From Pseudomonas putida (GTDB lineage Bacteria; Pseudomonadota; Gammaproteobacteria; Pseudomonadales; Pseudomonadaceae): a stretch of 64,000 nucleotides of DNA. The notes beneath the pieces were generated by a model. It searched no databases. It saw only the letters and a program-made list of their open reading frames with translations, and was not told the DNA's origin. Shown piece by piece: positions 8,713 to 17,823 of the stretch. How positions within the stretch are numbered: the first letter of the stretch is position 1; each line of letters opens with the position of its first letter. Location: assembly GCA_041071465.1 (NCBI GenBank), contig CP163498.1:1888001-1952000 (forward strand), read 5' to 3'. The position numbers and the translations under genes are program-made.

Positions 8713-8760
8713 CCTGTACCGGCCTCTTCGTGGGTGAACACGCGAGGAGGCCGGTACAGG
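8713..8760. terminator. Long perfect hairpin (REP-like) between convergent genes
   Basis: CCTGTACCGGCCTC at 8713-8726 pairs perfectly with its complement at 8747-8760. The 20-base loop contains a degenerate family-B REP sequence. It lies between the stop of the short binding-protein gene and the stop of the DUF523 gene, so a termination or mRNA-end role for both is likely. There is no long T run. Confidence 0.6.
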
Positions 8761-8761
8761 C

Positions 8762-9265
8762 TTACAGTGACAGTTCAGCCAGCGCCTGCGCCGCCTGCTC
8801 CAGCTCCAATTCGCTGAACACCTGCACCCCAGCCCGCCGCAACAGCGCCGTGGTCACCCCTTCCCCCGCTACCTTCACACCGCTGAACGTGCCGTCATAG
8901 GTCAACCGGTTACCACACGAAGGGCTACCCGCCTTCAACACCGCCACGCGGATGCCATGCCGCTGCGCCAGTTCCAGCGCCAGCTGCGCCCCAGCCAGAA
9001 ACTCGGCACTGACATCGCTGCCCGTCACTGTGAGCACCTGCGCGCCGCCATCGAGCACCGCCCCGCCCTGCCCGCCTGGTATCTCCGCTGGCGGGCGCGG
9101 GGTCGGCAAGCCACCGGCTACCTCCGGGCACAAAGCCACAACGCGCCCTTCGGCCTGCCACTGCTGCAACAGGCCCGGGTGCCCACTGGCCCGGCCGTCA
9201 TAGCGCACCGGCTGCCCCAACAGGCAGGCGCTGACCAGCACCTTGGCCACATCAGAACGGGTCAT
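8762..9265 (-). CDS. DUF523 family protein
   Basis: This 167-residue protein carries the DUF523 signatures VSACLLGQPVRYDG at the N-terminus, CPEVAGGLPTPRPPAEI, and KAGSPSCGN near residue 115. The conserved cysteines suggest a metal or redox site, but no activity is established. I chose the ATG at 9265, with AGGCGG about eight bases upstream, over the GTG at 9271. The start overlaps the end of the upstream prolyl hydroxylase gene by 14 bases, so the two are probably translated from one mRNA. Confidence 0.85.
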   Translation of the reverse strand: MTRSDVAKVLVSACLLGQPVRYDGRASGHPGLLQQWQAEGRVVALCPEVAGGLPTPRPPAEIPGGQGGAVLDGGAQVLTVTGSDVSAEFLAGAQLALELAQRHGIRVAVLKAGSPSCGNRLTYDGTFSGVKVAGEGVTTALLRRAGVQVFSELELEQAAQALAELSL

Positions 9266-9887
9266 TGCCACGCCGCCTGAACCAGCCGGTCAACGACAAC
9301 CGCTCACGCCTGGCCGGCAACACCTCGTGGGGCACTTCGCCGGACAGGAATATCACCAGGCAACCCGCCACTGGCTCCACATCGTGCTCGACACCCTCAG
9401 CCAGGAACATGCGCAACTGGCCGCCGTCCTCCGACTGCCACCCCTCGTTCAGGTACAGCACCGCCGAGACCATGCGCCGGTCATCGTCGCGAAAACGGTC
9501 CAGGTGCCGGCGATAGAACGCCCCCGGTGGGTACAAGGCAAAATGGCATTCGAAGTCTTCCAGGCCCAGGAACAGGCCCTGGTTGATCGCCAGCCGCAGT
9601 TGGTCCATGGCCGCCAGGTACTGGTCGCAGGCCTCGGCCTGCCCCGGGTCGATCCACTGGATCTGGTCGCCGCGTATGGCTTCGCGCACCTCCTGGGTAG
9701 CACCACGCCCAACCCCCGCAGGGTTGAGTTCGCCTTCGGCATCACGGCGTCGGCACTCGGCCGCCAGCGCGCGCACCAGTTCGGCAGGCAGAAAGAGCGC
9801 CTGCTGGGACCAGCCTTGGGTGGCCAGATCGTCGACGACGGCCGTAACCATCGGGTGTTCAGGGGAGATGTGCATGGCGCGCATCAT
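9252..9887 (-). CDS. 2-oxoglutarate/Fe(II) prolyl hydroxylase, PPHD-like
   Basis: A protein of about 211 residues with a double-stranded beta-helix oxygenase fold. The iron ligands are visible as the HxD pair in YRRHLDRF and the distal histidine in GEVPHEVLP; the 2-oxoglutarate arginine is in RERLSLTGWF. The sequence (WSQQALFLPAELVRAL, GVGRGATQEVREAIRGDQIQWID) resembles the Pseudomonas PHD2-like enzyme PPHD, which hydroxylates a proline of elongation factor Tu. That identity comes from family recall and is not proven here. Starts at 9887, 9884 and 9875 are all possible; I favour 9887, eight bases after AGGGCG. It is divergent from the DUF2059 gene and overlaps the DUF523 gene. Confidence 0.82.
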   Translation of the reverse strand: MMRAMHISPEHPMVTAVVDDLATQGWSQQALFLPAELVRALAAECRRRDAEGELNPAGVGRGATQEVREAIRGDQIQWIDPGQAEACDQYLAAMDQLRLAINQGLFLGLEDFECHFALYPPGAFYRRHLDRFRDDDRRMVSAVLYLNEGWQSEDGGQLRMFLAEGVEHDVEPVAGCLVIFLSGEVPHEVLPARRERLSLTGWFRRRGNDPF

Positions 9888-9997
9888 ATCCATTCGCCCT
9901 GTCGCCGCACAGCGCCACTTGGCCGAGAAACACGCGCATATCTCGACAAACCAGCGCTGGGCCAAGGACAATAGCCACCTGCCGACAGGAGTCCTGA

Positions 9998-10750
9998 ATG
10001 CGCCGTCTGTTTTCCCTGATTCTGCTGATGATCTGCACCACGCCTGTCTGGGCAGACAACCTGGATCAACTGTACAAGGCCGCCGGCTGGCCCGACCAGC
10101 GCGCCCACTTCAACGATGCCCTGACCGCCGCCCAGGCGCGCTATCGCAACAGTTTGCCACCCGCCGTGTACCAGGCGCTGGTCAACAACAGCAACCAGCG
10201 CTTCCAGGCCCAGGCGGTAGACCGTCGTGCCCAGGCGCAGTTGCGCGCCACCCTGGCCAACCCCTCGCCGGCCCTGGCTTTCTTCCAGTCGCCGCTGGGG
10301 CGCAAGGTGGTGGCAGCGGAACTCAAGGCCACTCGCAAGGACGAACTGGCCAAGAATGCCAAGGGCCTGCCGAAGATCCAGGCCAGCGACGACCGCCTGC
10401 TGGTCATCGGCCACCTGGCCCAGGCCCTGCCAGCGCGTGAAGCCGGCGCCGAAGTCAGCCTGGCCATCGCCGGCGTGGCAGCCGACAGCCTCAGTTCGAT
10501 GATCCCCGGCCTGTTCGGTGGCGGCCAGGCCCAGGGCCTGCTCGACGGCCAGCGCCAGCGCCTGATGAACCAGATCGGCGAAGACCTCAACAACACCTTG
10601 TTGTACGTCTACCGCGACCTGTCCGACGCCGAGCTGGAAGAATTCGCCACCTTCGCCGAGTCCCCTGACGGCAAGGCCTACTACCAGGCGGCCCTGGCCG
10701 CTGTCCGCGCGGGCCTGGCGGTTGGCCAGAGTACCAACGAGCTGAAGTGA
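9998..10750 (+). CDS. DUF2059 domain exported protein
   Basis: The 250-residue product opens with a signal peptide (MRRLFSLILLMICTTPVWA) and is then mostly helical. It contains two related helical segments with the DUF2059 pattern: RYRNSLPPAVYQALVNN...FFQSPLGRKVVA, and later LNNTLLYVYRDLSDAELEEFATFAESPDGKAYYQAAL. The second carries the typical L-S-D-A-E-L...F..S..G.....A signature. It is probably periplasmic; function unknown. It is convergent with the alpha/beta hydrolase, with the stop codons almost touching. Confidence 0.85.
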   Translation: MRRLFSLILLMICTTPVWADNLDQLYKAAGWPDQRAHFNDALTAAQARYRNSLPPAVYQALVNNSNQRFQAQAVDRRAQAQLRATLANPSPALAFFQSPLGRKVVAAELKATRKDELAKNAKGLPKIQASDDRLLVIGHLAQALPAREAGAEVSLAIAGVAADSLSSMIPGLFGGGQAQGLLDGQRQRLMNQIGEDLNNTLLYVYRDLSDAELEEFATFAESPDGKAYYQAALAAVRAGLAVGQSTNELK

Positions 10751-11692
10751 TCAGCCCAGGCGCTGGTCGATGAAGTCGAAGTAGCGCTGGCGAATGCCCG
10801 GCAGCTCGTTGGCCAAGTGGTGACGGGCCTCGGGCAGCATCAGAATTTGCGGCTCGGCAAACTTGGCCTTGAGCACTTCAAGGTTGTAGGGCCAATCCAC
10901 CGTGCCATCGGCCTCCCCCTGCACGATCAACGGCCGCCGCGAACTGCGTGGCGCGGCCTCTATGCGTTTGACCCATGCGATCAGTGCCCCCACCCAGGCG
11001 GTTGGCAGGCGGCGCGGTTGCAGCGGGTCGGCCTCCAGAAACGGCAGGAAGGCCGGGTCGTTGGTGTTCTCGCTGAAGCGGCGCTCGATGCCGCTCACAA
11101 AGTGACGCAACACCCGATAACTCAATTTCGACCAGCGCCAGGAACAGGGCCGTACCAACGGTGCCAAGAGGATGACCTGGCCATCGATGGGGCTGCGCGC
11201 GCCTTGGTGCAGCAGGTGGTCCACGGCAATGGCGCCACCGGTGCTCTGCCCGCACAGGTGCCACGGGCGCGGCAGTTGCAGCGCCCGTGCCTGTTCGAAC
11301 AACACCTCCAGCACCTGCTGGTAAACCGCAAAATCACTGATGCTGGCCCGCTCGCCACTGGACAGGCCATGACCGGGCAGGTCACAGCTGATCACAGCGA
11401 AACCCTGTTTGAGTGCCCATTCGATCACATGCCGGTAGAGGCCCATATGGTCGTAATAACCGTGCAACAGGAACAGCGTTGCGATGGGCTGCTCGGGTAA
11501 CCAGGCCTGCCCGACCAGGTCGAACCCCGCCGCCTGGAAGCCGCCCAGCCAGCTGTGTGCCGACAGGTCCAGGCCGTAGAAGCGCTGGTATCCCTGGGCC
11601 TCGGCCGTTAACGGCTGGCAAGCGGTCAACGGTGCCAGGCAGGTGCGCAGGTGGTCGGGTTGAAAAGCAGCGGGCATCGGGTACATCCACAT
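10751..11692 (-). CDS. Alpha/beta hydrolase (serine aminopeptidase S33 / lysophospholipase type)
   Basis: The product of about 313 residues has the alpha/beta hydrolase core. The oxyanion region is LFLLHGYYDHMGLYRHVIEW, the strand ISCDLPGHGLSSGER follows, and the nucleophile elbow is CGQSTGGAIA (Ser). Candidate acid and histidine are in VQGEADGTVDWPYN and LPEARHHLANE. This matches the monoacylglycerol lipase/lysophospholipase group rather than peptidases, but the substrate is not evident. There is no signal peptide. The start is uncertain because MWMYPMPAAF at 11692 lacks a clear ribosome binding site; later ATGs at 11686 and 11677 are possible. Confidence 0.83.
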   Translation of the reverse strand: MWMYPMPAAFQPDHLRTCLAPLTACQPLTAEAQGYQRFYGLDLSAHSWLGGFQAAGFDLVGQAWLPEQPIATLFLLHGYYDHMGLYRHVIEWALKQGFAVISCDLPGHGLSSGERASISDFAVYQQVLEVLFEQARALQLPRPWHLCGQSTGGAIAVDHLLHQGARSPIDGQVILLAPLVRPCSWRWSKLSYRVLRHFVSGIERRFSENTNDPAFLPFLEADPLQPRRLPTAWVGALIAWVKRIEAAPRSSRRPLIVQGEADGTVDWPYNLEVLKAKFAEPQILMLPEARHHLANELPGIRQRYFDFIDQRLG

Positions 11693-11822
11693 TGACGCAA
11701 GTATTGATCCGGAATCTTCAGCTCTGGCCGGCGTCATGGCAAGCTTGCTCACCTCGAACAACCAGCACCGATCTGGTTGTCGGATTACTGCCTTGCTCAA
11801 ATCTGGAAATTTGCGCGATCAC

Positions 11823-11907
11823 TGTGGGAGCGGGCTTGCCCGCGAACACGGGCATAGCCCGTGCCATCCACCGCGTAGTCTGCTTCGCGGGCAAGCCCGC
11901 TCCCACA
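11823..11907. repeat. REP pair (family B variant), inverted
   Basis: TGTGGGAGCGGGCTTGCCCG with CGAA at 11823-11846 is repeated as its exact complement at 11884-11907. Between them is a small GGGCAT-AGCCC hairpin. It lies upstream of the CPC thioredoxin-like gene, whose ATG is only 19 bases after the repeat. Confidence 0.9.
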
Positions 11908-11925
11908 AAGGTCCACCGACGCTTC

Positions 11926-12495
11926 ATGAGTAGCCGAATCATCAAACCGTTGTGCACGGTGCTTGCCCTAGTGGTCGGCGTTGCCATCCTCTGGCAGGCC
12001 TACACCACCTTCCAGGCCCGCTACCTGCGCCCGTTCGACAACCAGACCACCCTGTTCGACGGCAGCCAACTGCACCTGCCCCCAGAACTGGCCGGCCCAG
12101 GCCCGATCCGCGTGGTGCACTTCTGGGACCCCGCCTGCCCGTGCAACGTCGGCAACCAGCAGCACCTGGGCGACCTGGTCAGCCAGTTCGCCGGCCAGGG
12201 CGTCACCTTCCATGTGCTGCAAAAGCCCGGCAGCCACGGCCAGTTGCCCGCCAACCTCTCCGCCCTCAAGCCGCTCGCCAGCCTGCCCGGCAGCGAACAC
12301 CTGCCCGCCTCCCCGGCCGTGGCTATCTGGGACCGGCAAGGGCGCCTGGCCTACTTCGGCCCCTACAGCGAAGGTGCGGTGTGCAATGCCAGCAACAGCT
12401 TCATCGAGCCCATCCTCAAGGCCTTGCTCGATGGCCGCCAGGTCAGCGCCTCCAATACCCTGGCAGTGGGTTGCTACTGCCCTTGGGCGGGCTGA
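11926..12495 (+). CDS. Membrane-anchored thioredoxin-like protein with CPC motif (DUF6436-like)
   Basis: This 189-residue protein has an N-terminal membrane anchor (VLALVVGVAILWQA) and a periplasmic thioredoxin-like domain. The strand VVHFWDPACPCNVGNQQHL places C-P-C where thioredoxins have CxxC; further cysteines lie in GAVCNAS and the C-terminal GCYCPWAG. A shortened redox motif could indicate disulfide isomerase, reductase or metal-binding activity; none can be assigned. I chose the ATG at 11926, directly after the REP pair, because the helix follows it properly, though its ribosome binding site is weak. Its 3' end overlaps the convergent acetyltransferase gene by 22 bases. Confidence 0.78.
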   Translation: MSSRIIKPLCTVLALVVGVAILWQAYTTFQARYLRPFDNQTTLFDGSQLHLPPELAGPGPIRVVHFWDPACPCNVGNQQHLGDLVSQFAGQGVTFHVLQKPGSHGQLPANLSALKPLASLPGSEHLPASPAVAIWDRQGRLAYFGPYSEGAVCNASNSFIEPILKALLDGRQVSASNTLAVGCYCPWAG

Positions 12496-13040
12496 CGTAC
12501 CCGCGCCGGGTTACCCACCACCGTCGCACCCGCCGGCACATCCCGGGTCACCACACTCCCAGCACCCACCACGGCATTGTCGCCAATGGTCACCCCCGGC
12601 AGGATGATCGCCGCGCCGCCGATCCACACGTTGTTGCCGATGGTCACCGGTCGCCCGCTCTCCAACCCGCTGCGCCGCAAGTCAGGGTCGAGAGGATGGT
12701 CGGCGGTGTAGATCTGCACGTTAGGGCCGATCTGGCAGTCGTCGCCGATGCGCACCGGTACCACGTCGAGGATCACGCAGTTGAAGTTCATGAAGGTATT
12801 GCGGCCAACACTGATGTTGTAGCCATAGTCGCAATAGAACGGCGGGCGGATCACCGCGCCTTCACCCACCTGGCCAAAGTGCTCCAGCAGCAGCCCGTGG
12901 CGCGCATCGTTGAGCAGTTCGACACTGTTGTTGTAACGGTGCATCCAGTGCTTGTTGGCGATCTGCTCGGCCTGCAGCTCGGGGCAGCCGGCGTGGTAGA
13001 GCTGGCCTGTAAGCATCTTCTGTTTTTCGCTGAGTGACAT
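12474..13040 (-). CDS. Sugar O-acetyltransferase (maltose/galactoside acetyltransferase family)
   Basis: The 188-residue product has the N-terminal Mac domain (EKQKMLTGQLYHAGCPEL) followed by left-handed beta-helix hexapeptide repeats. These include FYCDYGYNISVGRNTFMNFN, the catalytic-histidine segment IYTADHPLDPDLR near residue 115, and IGNNVWIGGAAIILPGVTIGDNAVVGAGSVV. It is expected to transfer acetyl from acetyl-CoA to a sugar hydroxyl in the cytoplasm and would act as a trimer. AAGGAG lies seven bases before the ATG. It is divergent from the acylase gene and its tail overlaps the convergent CPC-protein gene. Confidence 0.88.
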   Translation of the reverse strand: MSLSEKQKMLTGQLYHAGCPELQAEQIANKHWMHRYNNSVELLNDARHGLLLEHFGQVGEGAVIRPPFYCDYGYNISVGRNTFMNFNCVILDVVPVRIGDDCQIGPNVQIYTADHPLDPDLRRSGLESGRPVTIGNNVWIGGAAIILPGVTIGDNAVVGAGSVVTRDVPAGATVVGNPARVRQPAQGQ

Positions 13041-13127
13041 GGAATCTCCTTCCCGGGGGCTATGCTCTGTTCGCGAATCCGCCGATGATCGGACCACATT
13101 TTCCGCTTGAACGCACAAGGAGCTTGC

Positions 13128-15490
13128 ATGAAGCGCAGCCTGACCCTGCTGGCCATGGTGGTTGCCGTGGCCGCCGGCGCCGGTTACTGGTACGTACAGG
13201 GCAAGCTACCGCAACGCGAAGGCGAGGTAGCCATTGCCGGCCTGCAAGCACCGGTCAGCGTGCGCTACGATGCCCGCGGCGTGCCGCACCTGCAGGCCCA
13301 GAGCGAGCCGGACCTGTACCGTGCGCTGGGCTACGTGCATGCCCAGGACCGGCTGTTCCAGATGGAAATCCTGCGTCGCCTGGCCCGTGGCGAGCTGGCC
13401 GAGGTGCTGGGCGACAAGCTGCTGCCCACCGATACCCTGTTCCGCAGCCTGCGCATTCGCGAACAGGCCGCCCTGATGGCCAAGCAACAGGACCCGCAGT
13501 CGCCGGCATGGCAAGCCCTGCAAGCGTACCTCGACGGGGTCAACAACTGGCAAGCCAGTCACCCCAAGCCCATGGAATTCGACCTGCTCGGTATCACCCG
13601 CGCCCGTTCACCGCCGAAGACACCCTGAGCGTCGCCGGCTACCTGGCCTACAGTTTTGCTGCCGCGTTCCGCACCGAGCCTGCGCTGACCTACATCCGCG
13701 ACCAGCTGGGCCCTGAATACCTGAAAATATTCGACCTAGGCTGGCAACCCGAGGGCGCTCTGGGCACGCCGCTGGCCGCCGCCGACTGGCACGGCCTTGA
13801 AGCCCTCGCCCGCCTCAGTCATGAGGCACTGGGCGACGCCGGTATCCCGCAGTTCGAAGGCAGCAACGCCTGGGCGGTAGCGGGTAACCGCACCCGCAGT
13901 GGCAAGACGTTGCTGGCCGGCGACCCGCACATCAGCTTCGCGGTACCAGCCGTGTGGTACGAGGCCGAGCTGTCAGCGCCCGGCTTCAACCTGTATGGCT
14001 ACTTCCAGGCGCTCAACCCGTTTGCGCTGCTCGGTCATAACCGTGACTTCGGCTGGAGCCTGACCATGTTCCAGAACGATGACGTCGACCTGATCGCCGA
14101 GCGCACCAACCCGGCCGACGCCAACCAAGTAATGATCGATGGCCGATGGCAGACGCTCGAAAAGACCGAGCAGCAAATCGCCGTCAAAGGCGAAGCGCCG
14201 GTCACAATCAACTTGCGCCGCTCGCCCCATGGCCCGATCGTCAACGACGTACTGGGCAGCACTACCGGCCCCACGCCCATCGCCATGTGGTGGGCATTTC
14301 TGGAAACCGAAAACCCGATCCTCGACGGCTTCTATCAGCTCAACCGCGCCGACACCCTGGGCAAGATGCGCGAGGCCGCCGCCAAGGTCCACGCCCCTGG
14401 GCTTAACTTTGTCTGGGCCAATGCCCGTGGCGATATCGGCTGGTGGGCGGCGGCAAAGCTACCGATCCGTCCCGACGGCGTCGACCCCGCGTTCATCCTC
14501 GACGGCGCCAGCGTGCAGGCGGACAAGCTTGGTTTCTACCCCTTCAGCGTCAACCCGCAACAGGAGAACCCAGCGCGCGGCTACATCGTTTCGGCCAACT
14601 ACCAGCCGCCAGCGGCGGTGCCGATACCGGGTTACTACAACTTGCCCGACCGTGGCCGCCAGCTCGATCGGCACCTGGCCAACCCCGAGGTGAAATGGGA
14701 CACCCAGAACAGCCAGGCACTGCAGTTGGACACTGCCAGCGACTACGGCCCGCGCACCCTTGCCCCGTTGCTGGCAACCCTGCGCGCAGTGGCCGAAGGT
14801 GACGAACAGAAGGAGCTGGTTGAGCAACTGGCGGCCTGGGCGGGCGACTACCCGCTGGACTCGACCAGCGCCACGCTGTTCAACCAGTTCCTCTACGAAC
14901 TGGCCTTCGCAGCCCTGCATGACGAGCTGGGCGACACCTGGTTCCCGGTGCTGATAAGCACCCGCGCCATTGACGCCGCCCTGCCACGCCTGGCAGTGGA
15001 TGCAGACTCACCCTGGTGGAACACCCGTGGTGGCAACCTGCGTACCGACCGTACAGCCGTTGTGCGCACGGCTTGGCAGAACAGCTTGAAACACCTGCGT
15101 GACACCCTGGGCAGCGACCCGGCCAGCTGGCAGTGGGGCAAGGCCCATACCCTGACCCACAACCATCCGCTTGGGGTGAAAAAGCCGCTGAACCTGTTGT
15201 TCAACGTCGGCCCCTTCGCTGCACCCGGCACCCATGAAGTGCCGAACAACCTCTCGGCGAAGATCGGCCCGGCGCCATGGCCGGTTAACTATGGGCCATC
15301 GACACGGCGGCTGGTCGACTTTGCCGATGCCGGACAGGCGCTGACCAGCAACCCGGTAGGGCAGAGCGGCGTGCCGTTCGACCGGCATTATGCGGACCAG
15401 GCCGAGGGGTATGTGCAGGGGCAGTATCAGCGTGCACAGATGGGGGTGATTCCGGCGCAAAGTACCTTGCGATTAGTACCAGGCGAATGA
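13128..15490 (+). CDS. Penicillin acylase family Ntn-hydrolase, single-base frameshift
   Basis: Restored, this encodes about 787 residues with a signal peptide (MKRSLTLLAMVVAVAAGAG), an alpha-chain region (RDARGVPHL-type start, YVHAQDRLFQMEILRR), and a self-cleavage site G-S in FEGSNAWAVAG near residue 246. The Ser would become the beta-chain N-terminal nucleophile. The frame breaks at 13597-13599, where the sequence reads ATCACCCGCGCC; one more C gives GITPRPFTAEDTLS. Family members hydrolyse penicillins, acyl-homoserine lactones or other N-acyl substrates in the periplasm. It could be QuiP- or PvdQ-like in activity, but the substrate is not predictable. An AAGGAG precedes the ATG. Homopolymer sequencing error is likely. 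Confidence 0.85.
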
Positions 15491-15525
15491 CCGAGAAGGG
15501 CTGCACAGCAGCCCCAATCACACCG

Positions 15526-16398
15526 TCAACCCTGCCACTTGCCCCCTTCGACGATCACGCTTTCCGGCTTGGTGTCATCGCTCAGTTCCTTGCGCACATA
15601 CTGGTCATACAGCTTCAGCAAGAACTTCTCTTCCCCCAGTTTGGCCAACTCGGCATTCACCCAGTCTCGCAGCTCGGTGTTGCCCTTCTTCACCGCCGGC
15701 GCAATCGGCGCTTCGTCACCCAGCAGCTCAGGCAGCACGCGGTAACCCGGGTTCTGCTTGGCCCAGCTGAACAGGATCAGGTTGTCCTGGGCATAGGCAT
15801 CGCCACGGCCGGTGGCCAGGGCTTGCAGCGATTCGCTGTTCTTCTCGAACTTGAGCAGCTTCCAGTCGGGATGATTTTTGGTCAGCCAGATATCGGCCGT
15901 GGTGCCGGTGGTCACGATGATGGTCTTGTCGGCCAGGTCGTCGAGCTTCTGCACCGGGCTGCCATCCGCCACGATGGCCTGCACGGCAACGCGCAGGTTG
16001 GGGTTGGTGAAGTCCACCGCTTCCTTGCGCTCCGGGGTCACGGTCATGTTGGCGAGGATCAGGTCGACCTTGTCGCTCTGCAGGAACGGAATACGGCTGG
16101 CCGGTTCCACGGCAACGAACTCGACCTTGTTTTCATCGCCCAGCAGGTCCTTGGCCAGGCGCCGGCCAATGTCGGTGTCAAAGCCCACATAGCGGCCTTT
16201 CTCATCGACGAAGCCGAACGGCGGCTTGTCGGTGAACACGCCGACAATCAGCTTGTCGCGGGCCTTGATGGTTTCCAGGTAGCTGGTGGCTGGCGATGCC
16301 GCCGCCGGCTTGGGCGGTTCGTCGGCCTTGTTGCAGCCGGCCAGCAAGGCCAGGCCGAACAACGGTGCCAGCAGTTTGGTGAGGTTGGCAGTTTTCAT
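15526..16398 (-). CDS. Amino-acid-type ABC transporter substrate-binding lipoprotein
   Basis: A 290-residue family-3 binding protein with a lipobox (LALLAGCNKADE), so it is anchored to a membrane. It has both lobes: LIVGVFTDKPPFGFVDEKGRYVGFDTDIGRRLA, DLILANMTVTPERKEAVDFT, VTTGTTADIWL, and GDAYAQDNLILFSWA. It is the last gene of a four-gene transport operon read from 18469 downwards, and its ATG overlaps the ATPase stop (ATGA). The ligand is probably an amino acid or similar polar compound. Its place at the edge of a sulfur block makes a sulfur amino acid such as cystine a reasonable guess, not more. Confidence 0.88.
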   Translation of the reverse strand: MKTANLTKLLAPLFGLALLAGCNKADEPPKPAAASPATSYLETIKARDKLIVGVFTDKPPFGFVDEKGRYVGFDTDIGRRLAKDLLGDENKVEFVAVEPASRIPFLQSDKVDLILANMTVTPERKEAVDFTNPNLRVAVQAIVADGSPVQKLDDLADKTIIVTTGTTADIWLTKNHPDWKLLKFEKNSESLQALATGRGDAYAQDNLILFSWAKQNPGYRVLPELLGDEAPIAPAVKKGNTELRDWVNAELAKLGEEKFLLKLYDQYVRKELSDDTKPESVIVEGGKWQG

Positions 16399-17167
16399 GA
16401 CAGTTCCTTGTGCAATGTCTTTGGCAGGCTTTCTACGAAGGAGAATTTCTCCAGGAACTGCTGCGCGCGTGCGGTCCGCGGTCGGGTGAAGAAGCTCTCG
16501 GGGTCACCCTGTTCAAGGACCCTGCCGGCCTCCATGAACACGATGCGGTCGGCCACCGCGCGAGCGAAGGCCATTTCGTGGGTAACGATGAGCAAGGTCA
16601 TGCCGTCGCGGGCCAGGCCCTGAATTACCTGCAGCACCTCCTTGACCATTTCTGGGTCGAGGGCAGCGGTAACTTCGTCGAACAGCATCACCTCGGGGTT
16701 CATGCACAACGCGCGCACGATGGCGATGCGCTGTTGCTGGCCCCCGGACAATTGCCGGGGGAACGCGTCGCGCTTGTCCAGCAGGCCGACCCGCGCCAGC
16801 AGCGCCTCGGCCTGGGCCTGGGCTTCGGCCCGCTCGCGCTTTTGCACTTTCAGCGGGCCCAGCAGCAGGTTGTCGATCACGCTCATATGGCCGAACAGGT
16901 GGTAGCTCTGGAACACCATGCCGACCCGCTGGCGGATGGCGCGCCAGTCGGTGTGCGGGGCGAGCAATTCTTGCCCGGCCAGGCGCAGGTGCCCGCTGTG
17001 GGCCTGCTCAAGGCCGTTGAGGCAGCGCAGCAGCGTGCTTTTGCCACAGCCACTGGGGCCGAGGATGACCACCACTTCACCGGCCGCCACCTGCAGGTCG
17101 ACGTCCTTGAGCACCTGGTGCTCGCCAAAAACTTGTTGAAACCCTGGAATTCGATCAGTGCGCTCAT
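16395..17167 (-). CDS. Amino-acid ABC transporter ATP-binding protein, single-base frameshift
   Basis: The GlnQ/GltL-type ATPase has Walker A GPSGCGKST, signature LSGGQQQRIAIVRAL, Walker B VMLFDEVTAALD and the switch region IVTHEMAFA. The natural start (MSALIEFQGFNKF at 17167) overlaps the stop of the upstream permease, but the frame breaks after 14 residues in the run of five A at 17127-17131 (coding TTTTT). A sixth T gives FNKFFGEHQVLKDVDL and a 257-residue protein of normal length. A start further upstream in the shifted frame would be spurious. It energises the two permeases encoded before it. Confidence 0.9.
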
Positions 17168-17823
17168 GAGTGTGCCCAGCGGCGTTCCAGCACGCGCGAA
17201 GCGGCGGACAGCGGATAACAAACGATGAAGAAGAACAGGAACAAGGCGCCATAGATCAGCACCGATTCGTAGGTGCGTTCGATGATCTGCTGACCGGCCT
17301 TGATCACCTCGACCACGCCGATCAGCACCGCCAGCGAGCTGGTCTTGATGATCCGCGTGTAGATGTTGATGGTGGGCGGGGTCATGCGCTTGAGCGCCTG
17401 CGGCAGCAGCACGTAGCCATACAGCTGCCACCCCGCCAGGCCGATCGACAGCCCGGCTTCGCGCTGGCCGCGCGGCACCGAACGCAGCGCACCGCGTACC
17501 ACCTCGCCCACCTCGCTCGCGCCCCACAGGGCCAGTACCAGCACCGCGCACCAGAAGCTGGGGATGCTCAGGGCAAAGAAGATCGGCAGGCCGAAGAACA
17601 CCAGGTACAACCAGACCAGCACCGGGATGGCGCGAAACAACTCAAGGTACACCTGCAAGGCGATGTTCAGGGCACGGTTGCCCAGGGTTGCCAGCACGCC
17701 GTACAGCACGCCACCCAGCGTTGCGAAGAGGATGCCCAGTGCCGAGATGGCCAGGGTCTGCGCGGCGCCGCCGGCCAGCTGCGGCAGCGCCTGCAGCAAC
17801 AGGTCAAACGCCGAACTGGCCAT
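17164..17823 (-). CDS. Amino-acid ABC transporter permease (HisM/GltK type)
   Basis: A 219-residue inner-membrane protein with about five hydrophobic segments and the EAA loop seen in EVVRGALRSVPRGQREAGLSIGLAGWQ. It follows the typical polar amino-acid permease pattern (YLELFRAIPVLVWLYLVFFGLPIF). The ATG at 17823 (MASSAFDLLL) is preceded by AGGAGG and lies inside the 3' end of the other permease gene (20-bp overlap). It is paired with the other permease for a heterodimeric channel. Confidence 0.9.
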   Translation of the reverse strand: MASSAFDLLLQALPQLAGGAAQTLAISALGILFATLGGVLYGVLATLGNRALNIALQVYLELFRAIPVLVWLYLVFFGLPIFFALSIPSFWCAVLVLALWGASEVGEVVRGALRSVPRGQREAGLSIGLAGWQLYGYVLLPQALKRMTPPTINIYTRIIKTSSLAVLIGVVEVIKAGQQIIERTYESVLIYGALFLFFFIVCYPLSAASRVLERRWAHS

